Part shown: in pieces, positions 49,001 to 61,100 of the stretch
Layout: each line of letters opens with the position of its first letter
Numbering within the stretch: position 1 is the stretch's first letter
DNA from: Chaetorhynchus papuensis
Lineage: Eukaryota > Chordata > Aves > Passeriformes > Rhipiduridae
Direction: 5' to 3'
NCBI GenBank assembly: GCA_013396525.1
Contig: VWYX01000707.1
Span: 40,001-104,000, forward strand
DNA length: 64,000 nt
Program-made: the position numbers and the translations under genes
The notes under the pieces: generated by a model
Databases searched by the model: none
The model's input: only the letters and a program-made list of their open reading frames with translations
What the model was told of the DNA's origin: nothing

Positions 49001-52000
49001 AATTACAGTTCACAGATGCTTACTGAAGTCTTTCTGGGTTTGGATAGCTAAACCTTCAGAAATTTAGTCCTAAATAGCCAGCATCGTGAATCCCACACCA
49101 CCCTGTGCTTGTGCAACTGCACTCAGGCTGTAGAGGGACTATATGCACTATTGCAAGGCTGTTTCCAAGTAGCTGAGAGTCACAGCCAGCAGTTGAAGCA
49201 ATGAACTGTTATCCCATGCCTGTGATTCCTCCTGATACCCAGGACTGTGATGGAGGGAGCTGATGCAGGGGGGACCAAAGCTGTCCGAAAGAGTGAAGGA
49301 TTGTAGTTTGTGTCACACTGACAGATACTATGAAACAAAGGAAGAGATGAAGACGGACTGGCTGAGTAAGGAGGATGACTGCAGTTGTTTCCCTGGATGA
49401 CTCCAGGGAAATGAGGAGACTCCGGTTGTAAAGGAGTAGAATTGGAGCATTGGGAGAAGGTGACTGTGAATTAATTAAGCTAGTAGGAACAAACTGGAAG
49501 GAGGCAGCTGCTGGACTTGGACCTGGGGATTCGAATGGGATGAGGAATATGAGGAGAGAAAAAGAAATATCAGGGCTGGTGAAATGGGTGATGGGGGCTG
49601 GATGAAGAGCTGGGATCTGACTTAGCTCCTCCCACTTCATTGCAAAGGAGGAGCCTCCCACTGATGCACTCCTTTGAAGGCACTAATGGCAGACATTGGT
49701 GGCAAACATTAAAAGAAAAATGCCACACAGCTTTCTTTACATTACTCCCCTGTGGTCCCTCTTGCCACACAGATGTGGGATGTAGAGGAAACAGCACCCT
49801 GTATGCACTCCCTGCTCTAGGAAGGTCCACAGAAATGGAGCAGGACCATTTCAAAGGAAGTCCTGCTCAGAGCTGGAGCGGTGCACACTCCCTTTTTCCG
49901 TGGGGGGTGCTGCAGATGCCAGCATGTACAGGCTGGAGCATGTTCAGTACAGATGGAGTCTTTGAAGAATTTAGCTGACAAACTCTTAAATGTCTTTACT
50001 AAAGTAGTGCTAATTGAAAATTTTCAAAGGTTTGTAGCTTGGCCAAATGTGGGTGGATTTTCAAAGAGATGGCAAAAGGCACATCCCCAAGAGCAGGGCC
50101 ATCCCTTCTCCAAATGTTATGCTTCTGTTCCAAAGCACATTCTCCTCAATTAAATATAGCAAGAAACAACATACCAATATTTTTCTTTCATTTCATTTTC
50201 AGAAATGGCTGAATCATTTTTGCTAAAACTTTCCAAAATAATTGAGGCTTGGGCAAACATTCTGCAGACTAAATATCAATTTAGAAAGCAAAGTTTAGCA
50301 AATGGAAATACTGTCTTACAAGAGGAATACCTGTTCTGTCTAAAATAAACTGAAAGGACAAGTTTTAGGAGTCCTTTTCCAGAAATTAGGAAGAGAAGGA
50401 CTGGCAGTAAGTTGCTGCAGATTTTTAGCACTGCTCATGAGAACAGAATTTGTCTTTAAATGCATTCCTCATATTTAAATGCTTACACAGGTTAATTCAG
50501 TGCAGATATTACTAGTGAGTGATTTGCCTGTATGGGAAGGTTACTTCTGTGGTGTTGCCAAATGCAATGAGGCTTTGGCAGTTACATAGTGATAGCAAAT
50601 CACCCAGTCACGTAAATTAAAGTTCCCTCAGGGTGGCTTTAATTTCTGTATCTAACTTGCTCAAAATGCTTTTAAAATTTGCCTTGTAGAGTTAGCATGA
50701 TTTACTCATTCAAAGTACGTCCTGTGCCCTCTCTCTTCACCCTTGGATGTGTTACTAACTTCTGCTTTTTCATAATATCCTGACCGAGTGCCCTCTGCGG
50801 TGTCAGAATTTCCAGCAGGTGAATAATGACTTTGCATTCTGCTTTACAAAAGAGCTACAGGTTATGTTTTTTCTGTTGCACCCAGACAAATCTAACACAA
50901 ATTCTAACCATCTGTATTAAATCAGTGATGCACGTTTCTGAGGCTGCTGGAGAACAGCAGATTTTGCCATATATCTGGAACACTTACCTTTACATCCCAT
51001 CCCCCACTCCTTTTTTACAGAAATGGTGGATAATACATTTCCCTTAGGGAGGATTTAAAAGCATTTTCTATTATGATGGCTAACATGTAGGCTCCTATCA
51101 CTGTGGAGATGAAGCCTACTTTCACCAAAACAAAATTTACTTTCCTCTGGATAGCAAGTTCCACACTGGAATAGGCATCAAGGCTATTGTCAATTTGCAC
51201 AGTAACTTTTGCACTGCTCACCTAATTCAAGCAAACTGGGGACAAAATAGTGGGGAGCAAATGACACTTCAGCATATTGGGTGCCATAGACACAAACCTG
51301 AGATCCTTGAAGTCTGAACCACCAAAGATGTGCCTGTAATTTGCAAATGCTTGGTGTGTCCATGGGGATCCCAGAAAACTTGCAAAGCCATTTACCTCAG
51401 AAGGGAGAGATGTTCAGCTGGGAAGTGAAGGTAATACAACCTCAGGGAAGCAGTATTGTCCCAGCTTCTGTGCTATCAAATTCTTTCATCAGGCAAATTG
51501 GAATGAGGGAAGTGCTCAGCTGTCAGCAGTATGTTACCATCACTGGTAGAACTGGAAAATTTTTTGGGAAACTGGTAAAAGCTTAGAAGAGAGATACACA
51601 GAAGCAATCAGTGAAGAGTAACAGGAGGTTGTGGATTTTATATGCAATTCATTGAATGGTTCCTTGAATTGCACCAGTTGCATGCCAGAAAGTACAAGGA
51701 GAGACCTCCAGACTGGGCTTTACATGGAGAGCGGTACCTGGTACAAATGTCTTGTCTGGAATTTAGAGAACATGTTAAGCTTTTGTATGTGGGCTCTGGG
51801 AGCTCCTCTTGTTCCAGTTGGTATTGTGCTAACAGCCCCTTAATCCTAACAGAAGATAGTGTATTTGTTTTGGTAGGGGGGAAAAGAAGAAGAAAAAATT
51901 TTCCCATTTAGTCTTAAGTATATTTCTAACCCTAAGAAAGGCTATGTGAGGTATCTGTAAGGAGTCTCTCTCAAAGAAAGGTTCTTTACCGTTGCTCAGA

Positions 52001-53989
52001 AAGTAGTACAGCTTGAGGTATTTTATACCAGCCTATAAGGCACTAGATTTAAATTGGTGTGCAGTGAAACATTTAAATATACTATAGCAAATGAAATATG
52101 GTCCAATAGGTTTTTTATGGTCCAGCTATGCTTTTTCTTTTCAATCACTAGCCTGGGGCGAACAAGTCGGCTTTAAAATGTCTATTTTAGCTATGCTTTT
52201 ATCACCTCTGTCTTTTAGGAAGTTTGATTTCTTTTTTCATTTCTTCTCTTTGATAAAAAAAGAGCTGAGATCTCTGAATGGGTTATTTTTCTCTTATGTT
52301 TAATCTATTTATCTGTCAATGGACATGCTGCTTTAGAAGCGTTTTATATTACTAATTAATTTAATTTCACATACTGTACTCCATGTTAACACATTTTCTA
52401 TTATACACTATAATGTGATACAGGGCCTTCCCTCAGCAACCTTACCTTAAAGCTTTAATTTCTTTCCTCTAAGACTCAGCTCATGTTTGATTTATCTGAT
52501 TTCTTTGTATAAAGATTCCCTGTTTTACAATGTGTACGCAAGCCATTAAATTGGTGTTGATGTTTATCTAGCAAACTTACCAATTGGAGATAGTATACTT
52601 CCCTTTATGAATTTATGACTGGGCAATAAAAGAAGTGTCAGAAGCCCTGTTGTTGTCTCTATCCGGTCACTCTGTTAGTTTATGTTTAGAAAGACAACAT
52701 GGCCTGCCACTGACTTACACAGTGATTTGAAGGATTGACGCCTGCAGTCAAAATCTGTTATGAATTTCTAGCCGTGAAATGAATTTTTTTTCCCTTTTTT
52801 GAGGGGAAAAGGTGAATATATTGGAGAGGAGAAAAGGGGTAAGACAGCTTGAGCAGGTTTGAAGACAGTGCGGACTTCATCTGACATACATTGTTGTTTA
52901 CATAATGGAAAAGCTGAACCAAAATGCCAGATCCCCAAGCTATGTGAAGTTCAGAGTCTGGATCCAAGTACTGCAGCTTGAATTCTCTCTGGCTCTCAAG
53001 AACCTAAATGTAGATACCACATATTAAAATGCATGAAAATGAATGATAGTAAATAATCAATGTAGAGTGGGAAATCTGGTCCTTTGATCTGTCAGGTTTC
53101 ATCACATAACACAAGCATAAGGACATATGGTATTTTAAAGCTGCATTTGAAGAGATGCCTACGCTGACTTTTATCCTTATTTACAAATAGTCAGCAATAA
53201 AGGCTGTAATCTTGCAGATAACACTACGGATGTGCATAAGTCTTCTTGCACAGAGTTCATTTTAGGATTGAGATGTGATTAATATAGCTAGGAAACATTT
53301 GGAAAATGCATGCATACTTTTGAATGCATTAAGTGAGCCCAATATTATAGCTCTTAAGTAAAGAGTAGGTAGATGTATTTATCTCTGCTGGTTTGTTTCA
53401 AATCCAGAAAGCTGTATTGTTTCTGTAAAACCTCTTCATTAGCTATTTCATTGTTACCTTTACTTCCCACTCATTAAAGATCCATCCCACTTTCCTTACG
53501 TATGGATGACGTCTGTCGGCTTCAGTGAGAACTAACTGCACATGAGGTGAAAGGATTCAAACTGGGATTACCAATATATGACCACACGGAAAAGCATGCA
53601 TGAAATATTCTCATTCTTTTTAGATGCAAAGTAACTTATGAACAAAACCCATTGTGGCTGACTCTCACAAGCTTAAAGCATTGTGAAAGAAAAATTAAAA
53701 TGGGCAAGGCTAATTAATTTGCTAAAATCCATTGTTAATGCAGTGTTCTCAGTCCTCCTGAATGCTGCTCTCATGACATTTGGTGTCTTTCTAAAGAACC
53801 GTCCCAGCTGTAAATATTGTTTTTTCTTTCCTCTGAGAATATAAGCTTCCATTTAAATAAGTAAATTCCTAGACCTCATGATAAAATAGAAAGCTTGGAA
53901 GGCAGAATAGCATGCTTCTTAGACTTTAAAGGCAAATAAAGATCAGCCTGTGTATTCCTTTTAAAGTCTTTTTCTGAAGTGTCACAATT
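46061..53989. other. Intronic stretch without a recognised gene
   Basis: A 13-base T run lies at 46606-46618. The interval 49200-49960 is purine-biased on the + strand and richer in GC; this opens a 150-codon frame on the minus strand (49209-49661) with no domain. A weak regulatory candidate at 52100-52600 is listed separately. No repeat family or RNA gene is recognised. Confidence 0.5.
52100..52600. promoter_or_regulatory. Weak candidate regulatory block
   Basis: Contains CTGTCAAT near 52314 (a partial MEIS-PBX composite site; the full form is CTGTCAATCA), TAATTAATTTAATT near 52353, a TTTGATAAA stretch near 52248 and retained CpG near 52159, 52168 and 52341. The composition is otherwise AT-rich, so chance occurrence is quite possible. 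Confidence 0.22.
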
Positions 53990-54310
53990 TTTAACTTTTT
54001 TTGAACTCTGGTGTTGGACTGTTTTGGATGAGGGAAGGGGTAAGAAGGCGGGAGCTTTTTGGCTTTTCAATTTTTCGGATTAGCAAGGAATGAGTGGCTG
54101 CATGGCTATTATAAAGGCTTTTTAAAAACTGCATCACATATACCAGAAGAGATAGCATCATCTGGCAAATTGCTGCTGAATGAAATAGTAATCAAAATAT
54201 GTGACAAAAGCGATGAGCTCTCTCCGATGACTCCGACAGGGCTTACGCCACGGTGGGGTTATTAAAATCAGTTCTTTAAAACTCTGTGCAGGAAAGCCAA
54301 GCCATCGAGG
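53990..54310. promoter_or_regulatory. Candidate conserved regulatory block, left part
   Basis: CpG-retaining, non-repetitive sequence with a cluster of CpG at 54211, 54226, 54234, 54246 and 54251. It holds GTAATCAAAATATG near 54188 and GGATTAGC near 54078 (bicoid/OTX-like GGATTA). It is followed about 230 bases later by the block at 54540-55130. Function is inferred. Confidence 0.32.
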
Positions 54311-54539
54311 ACTTCAGCCCACTAGCACTTTTTCCTAGCAGTGGCATTTGTTGCTGTGAATCCAGGGCTACGTTGACTTTGGCTGATCTGAGCACTGCTC
54401 CCTGTCGGGTGAGCTTGCAGGATCGGGCCCTTGGATGATACATGTAGGACTCTGGAAGACCAGCTTTTACTGCTCATATGTTTGGCAGGCAGATTTGATA
54501 ATCAGTGCTGTTCTAGAACCTTACACCATCTCAGTGAAT

Positions 54540-55130
54540 ATAAATTGATGGTGTAAAGCAAATGGGCAACTGGCGGGAAGCCAAACACGGAGGGGAGAGA
54601 AGACGGTTTATTGTTGAGGGGGCAGCCCGGTGTTCTACAGCAGAGCTTTCTGTTCACAACAGCTCTGCAGAGCTGCTGAGTTCGAGTGTGGCCTCTGAAG
54701 TGTATGAAATAATAACAGTTTTATTTCTCCTGACACAAGCACGGAAGCTGTTTGCTGCCACCTCAGAACTGTTACCCTGCAATGCAAAAGTACCAACAAG
54801 GCAGGCTGGATGCAATGTTATTATAAACAGTGCCGCAGTAAACTTCAGGAAAAGCCCATTATACGGTGATAGCCTGTTTGTCAGGAGAAAAGTTCACTAA
54901 TGTATATGGGAAGCAGAGCTCCTCATTCGCTGATATGTCTGAGTCTATTTTGTTGCACTTTTTACCTTTATTTACTGTGCAGGTGCTGCTGAGAATAACC
55001 TCAGAAAACACAAAAAGATGGGAGGCCATGTACTCAGCCAGTTTAAATTGGCAAAGAAATGGTGCCAATTCAAGGCACTTGATGCTATGGTCCATTGCTT
55101 ATTAATCCATTTTAAAATTTTAGGATTTTG
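54540..55130. promoter_or_regulatory. Candidate conserved regulatory block with 16-bp palindrome
   Basis: CpG is retained near 54574, 54588, 54604, 54628, 54683, 54742, 54833 and 54864. A perfect palindrome CAGCTCTGCAGAGCTG lies at 54660-54675. Upstream GCAGAGCT copies near 54650 can pair with it in alternative hairpins. Open frames of 112, 78 and 79 codons overlap here on both strands but show no domain, which is expected where stop codons are scarce by composition. Function is inferred. Confidence 0.35.
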
Positions 55131-58100
55131 CGGGGTATGGAAGGAAGTGTGTTTTCTCTGTGATTGTTTCATTACTGCAAATCACTGAATGAAAGGTGCA
55201 TTTAAAATACAGCAATGAATGAATGATAGCAGGAAAAAATTGAACATATGTACAGGATAGAATTAAATTCCATTTTAACTCTAATTTGTGTTCCTATGCA
55301 ATCAGTTGCAGTGATACGAGCTGAGAATTTCAATGAGGCCTCAGGGACTTTGACACCCATTTCTTATTTTGTTTTGATAAGATTAGCACCCCTAAACCTA
55401 AAACTTCTTTGAAAATCAGCCATAATGTCAGTCCTTCCAACATGTCCTAATTCTTTCTGTTTGTTTAATTATTCCAGGAATTATTCTGTACTCAAAAGAA
55501 ATGCAAGTACTACCTTTTGTAGTTGGAGAAATATAATGATTCATTCATCAGTCATAGATCTAGTGCCTGTCTTATAAAACTAGAGGGTTTTGACTACCCT
55601 CCCTGTGCTCTTAAAAATCTGATTGCTGATTGAGGTGTCTTTTTCTTGATGCAGAAACCTACTGCTACACTCTGTAAGCTCATCCCTGGGTTCTGTCGTC
55701 AGTTGTGTATTTTTCCTCTCATATGACATAGGGTCAGGCACTTGGTATCTCTAGGCCTCCCTTTATCCACCCAAAATCAGTTTCTTTTTTACTTTCTTGC
55801 TTTCTTCTTCCAGAGAGTGATGTAGTAAGGTTTTTGTTGCTTGTATTCCTTAACATTCATGAAGACATTTGAGATTCCTGTCTGGAAAGTATTCTAAATA
55901 CATACAAATATTAAGTTATGGTAATTCCTCAACTTAATTTACTGGCAAGTTCCTCAAGATAAACATGAAAATGGCACAAGTCTTTTGTAATGCTAAGAGC
56001 ACGTTTAACTTTTTCTCTGAGTTCCAACAGAATATGAAAATTTTAAAACTTGTAAAGGAGATCTGCCAACTTCACCACTATGTACTAGTGAAAAGTGGAA
56101 TAAAAGAAAGAATAAGTCAACTTGTTAACATTTTGTTGAGGAAATCACTGTTTGTTAAAAGCAGGTATGTTATGCAAATCGAGTGATTTACTGAGAGTCA
56201 GTTCTTACTTCCAATAACTACATGAGCCAACTCAACAGTGGCTAGAAAGCCAAGAAAACAGCATATAGATTAAGATTACTCAAAACTTTTGTTCCTGCAT
56301 AAAAGAGATGCAAATTGTACCATCTTACCATTGCTTATAAGTAAAGGCCAAAATCTTGCTTCTTCGAGTCCATTTAAGATACAGAGCTAGAACCATGTAA
56401 CAGCATCTGTGATAGCTTTCAGTGACTGCATTTGGGATGAGTGGCCTCCTGTCCTGTCAACTTACTTTGCAGAGCCAGTAGAGGCAAGCTAATCACAAAG
56501 ATGGAAGGAATAGGATTTTCAAGGCTGAAAAAATAATTTTAAAAGCATGCCACTATTCCTATGTGGAATGGATTGAGGTAGAAGGCCAGGGTCTAATAGT
56601 TATTTCTGCAGTTTGCCGGAGAGGATTTTTAACCTCATTCAGGTAAAAGGAAAGAAGAGGATTAATTCTTTTAAATCAATATAGAATTCAGATTTCTGGA
56701 CTCCTTCTTTCCATAAATACATTTAGAGTCAAGTGTAAGGATGGATGTGCATATTCACCTGCTGTTTCTTATGGAAGTCACACATCATTTCCAAAACTGA
56801 AGTGTGGGTAGGAACAGAATATCAATTTATCTGTTTACTATTGAAGTTCTTATCCTGTCTATACCCACGTCCAGAATATCTGAAAGCCCCCTGGGTATTG
56901 CATCTTCTTTGCAATGTAAAAAACCTTCCCCTCTTCAGCTGTTTCTCCCTGCTTGGTTTTAGGGAATTAATTATCATATGGTTGCCATCTATTCAGAAAA
57001 TTACAGGATAATCCCAGTGTTTGAACACCATGTCTGAATCTCAGTCTCCACTTGGGCAGGACACATGGTGTGAGAGACAGCTGCTAAAAACTGTGCAGCT
57101 ATTACAGTGTGTCAGTTTATAAGCCGTGAAGTGTATGCACCAGCTCGCAGATTGTTGGTAGGAGTGTGGTACTTTGTTATAAATATATTTTATTGATTGT
57201 AAGGAGATTTTATTAAAAAGCTACCCAGAAGAAATGGGCAGTAAAAGACCAAGTAAATTGCTTGTCTTTCATTTTAAGTTGCTGAATTTCTTAAGGGTTT
57301 ATGGGGGCTCCACAGGCTTCCAAAATACCGAGAGAGATTATTCTCACTTCGTAATAGTGGATAGTTGTGCACTGGATGTTCAGCAAGATGGTGGTCTCTG
57401 GGGAGGGCATCCAGTCTTACATGGAAAGGTCAACAGGTTCTATTAAACCAGATCTTAAATATATTTAGATGACTAAAAATGCAGATGAAAACTTGTCAAA
57501 TTGTGAAAAGCAACTAAATACATTGCATTGCTCCCACGGAAATCAGGTACATTAACCACCTGACTCCTGTTCTGTTTAATCATACATAGACTTGTCTTTA
57601 GGTCCCTAAATGTTTCTGTGGTCACACCAAATACTTCTTGCTTCTTTTCAGATTAATGTTAGCTCAGGGCACCTGCCATATAGCAGAACAGTACATACTT
57701 CTGAAAAAAACCACTTTGGATCAAGACTTTTTAATGTGTAAATATTATACATCCTTTTAACATTTTCCTAGTAAATATTTTTAAAATGTTACAGATCTAT
57801 GGCAGATGTTGCTATCTACTGTTTCCTAAGCATGTTATGTGATGGGTTGTGTGTGTATCTGTGTTTTCATTCTTTTTCCATTTTAAGCCTAGGGAAATCA
57901 GCATATTGTGCTCAGTGGCAGTGGTAGGCAGAACATCAATGTGTAGTATATATTTTTACACCTAACACTACTGGCAGGTTGTGCAAATACAAACAGAAAT
58001 GGAAAAAAAGTGCAAGACCCAAATAGCTGAGATTATAAACCACCTGCAATAATTTCCTGAGGCCTTCTAATACTTTTTAAAATCTGAGGCTTATCAATAA

Positions 58101-61100
58101 ATTAATTCAAACTCTACAGAGGAACTCTGAAACAAACCAGAGATGCCCAGGTGTTGGTCAAACCCTGATGTGATTTGATAATACTTACTTTCCATCCTTC
58201 CCACCTCAGCCCTGCTGAAAACCAGCCTCAGTAACCTCTGGCTGTGGGGCTTCCCAACACCCACACTTCCTGCTCTAGAGCCCTTCTCTGCTCCTCAGCC
58301 ACCCTTTATTCTGACTTCCCCAGATTCACTTTTCTGTTCCAAGTAAGTTGTCTTGCTGAGATTGAACTAAATCCTTTACCAAAATAAAGCCTACGTCTTG
58401 CTGCATTAGCATCCCTATTTCTCCTGACCTTAAAAACATTTTTCAAAGCTACTTCCTCTTCCATGTGCTTGCCCTCTCATCTCACATACCTGATCTGCTC
58501 TTCAGAAGCTGATTAAATTTAAATGTAATCATAATCATATCACTTTAAAGAAGAGGCATGAGCACTAATAAATGCTTTAAATCAGGCGTAATGCTTTTTC
58601 AGATGCTTTATTCTTTTTAGACCTGTATTCTAGAAACCCTTGTCCAAAAGGGCCATTTCAGTACAAAGCCCTCAACCTCCCACTCCCAAAACCATAAAAT
58701 GTCATGACTTCTGCTCTAAACCTCATAACAGTCACTGGCAGCTGGATATATCCATGCTGGCTACTAACATCCCCTTATTATCTCCTATCACCTGTCACAA
58801 GCTCTTGTCTCTTCAAAGAGACAAGTCTCCAGGTCTTGGTTCTGCAGGAATTTCAAAACCCTGTACACAAGCTGCCAGTGAGTAAATTGCCAACTTGTGT
58901 TGGCAGTTCTGCTCGGTTGTAGAAAAGAGGCCTTTCCAGGAAGAGGAGAGCATATAGTCTTCTCTTCTGGACTCACTCAGAAAACAGCAAACAAAATCTG
59001 CATATGCTTTGGAAAGTAGATATCCTTTGAAGACCTGAGCTGCAGTTTCCCTTTGCAGAATGTTGGAAATGCTTGTAAATTTATGTAAATTGATGGCTTA
59101 GAGTTCATCTTTGAGGTTTTGGGTTCAGACGTAGTGTGAGACTTAGCCTGAACCACAGCAGTTTCACCTAGTTGCCACATGAAAGCATCGATTGCAGCAC
59201 TGCAACCAAAAGTCTTACAACGTTTGCCAAAACTCAGATGAACTCCTGAATAAACCTGGCCTTAACTATGAATGGTTCAGCCTTTCACTATTAATGTGGT
59301 GTCTTTGTACTACAAAAGTTGTTGCAGCCATTGCCTTTGCTTTGCAGATTCAGTGTGTACATATATATGTATCTATATATCTACATATATATATGTATAT
59401 ATATATAAAACCAGCTAAATACAAATTAAACGATGTACATTAAAAATTAAAACATAAACCTTTATTTTGTGATGACTAGTTTTCTTTCCTTTTAGTAGGT
59501 CATGAATATTTTCTGGCATGATATGTCACTAGCTTATAACTTCATTAAGCTGCAGTCCATACCTTACCCTTTCACTAGATCCCTGAAAAGAACTTTTGTG
59601 TGTGCCAAACAGATATCCACTTGGTCTGTGGCTCTTGAAAGGTAAATTGCCAAGTTCCAGCAAGCAAATTAAGAGGTGCAATGAGAGTTAGCTGTTGCAT
59701 TCTATCAAATCCTGCTACTGAATGTGTTGAAAAGCTTGCCCAGAGCCATGGCCTCACATATTTATGGTATGAATGGGAGACACTTGGAGCTATGTATTGC
59801 CATAGTTCCCATTTCTTTTGTAATAAACTAGCTCAGCAGATGTAGCTTAGGTAAAAAGGAAATTCAAAGTCTCCTACTCAGAGACTAACCAAAACAAAGT
59901 TCTCTCTCCAGTCCTCTGTCTATGAGCCAAACTCAGAGCCAGACCTTACTTGTACTGATTAGTGTTTTATTCTGTGTGTAACCCAAGGAAACTCAAAGGG
60001 TTCCCAGATGGAATAAAGTGCTGCTTAATAGCACCGTGTAAGTATCACTGCCAGAACGTGGCACAAAAAATGTTTAAAAAATCTAACTTTTCATTTCTAA
60101 CACAACACAGATTAAATCATAGCAAAAGTTTTCCAAATCAGTTGCATCATTCTCTTCGTTTATAAATTTTGGTGCTGAGGACCTCAGTTCTGGGTAGCTT
60201 AGCTTTTGTCTTAAGACAGATTTTTCAGTATTAGTAACTAATTCACATCAAATAATTCCAGTCTTGTGACTAAACCTGTGCCTATGTTCTGTAGGCTTCA
60301 GAGTATTTAGTATCACATTTCTGATGTGATTCACCCTGCCTATCCCACCTGTGTAGTAAAGTAAAAAATGAAGATGTTCTATGGAACTTTGTTGATTTTA
60401 TTTAGCCTGACGGGTGCACAATAGCTCCAATTAAAGCAGAAGCAAAAGATGAGCTCAAGATCTACAAAACAGCAGAACCTGAAGGATCATGGATTAAACT
60501 AAAGACCTCTAACAAAGCTTGAACTTTGATCCAGCAAGGTGGTGGTGAGGGAGATAACAGTACACATTTTTGTGCTTGTTGATACTTTCACTCATGTGCT
60601 GTACCAAGATGTTTCAGAAAACATTGATTACAACTTTCTACACCATTTTTTCAAAATTTACATAACAGCATCTGCATCTCAAGAAAAAAAAAGGCTTTCT
60701 ATATTAATCAGTAAAGGCTAATAAATTTACAATTCAGCTTCCATTGAAGTCTTCAGAGAACTTCTGTTGCCTTTGTGGGGTGGTTGGTAGGTTGGCCCTT
60801 TAGCATACCTTTCATGCCTAACAGTGCATGAATCTTTTGTATTTATAGCTTTATCTAATATTGTTGCTTAACTCAATTACATATAAAAGTGCAAGGAGTC
60901 TCCTCACTCTTCACAGCTTAACCCACCACTTGTTGTTACTTGTTTATGACACATTTTTCTACTTTATAGTCTTTAATCTGAAATTATATCAAGTGCTGTA
61001 ATAAAACTGAAAGAGATAATATCTATGGCATTTCCATTCCTCTGCTCTGGTGATAACATTATTTAACAACACTAGGAAGTTAATTAAGAAAGACCTTGCT

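Noticed and set aside
49209..49661. 150-codon minus-strand open frame, Ser/Pro/Leu-rich
   Set aside because: It lies on a purine-biased + strand stretch where stops are rare on the minus strand; low-complexity composition, no domain, no splice or promoter context.
51015..51221. 68-codon minus-strand frame with a hydrophobic segment (about 22 residues)
   Set aside because: A single membrane-like stretch arises easily from T-rich sequence; no family recognised and no supporting exon signals.
54562..55105. Frames of 112, 79 and 78 codons on both strands as possible exons
   Set aside because: They overlap on opposite strands, lack domains and fit better with a stop-poor, CpG-retaining non-coding block.
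60775..60795. GG-pair cluster resembling a quadruplex
   Set aside because: Only two-layer stacking is possible apart from one four-G run; too weak to call.
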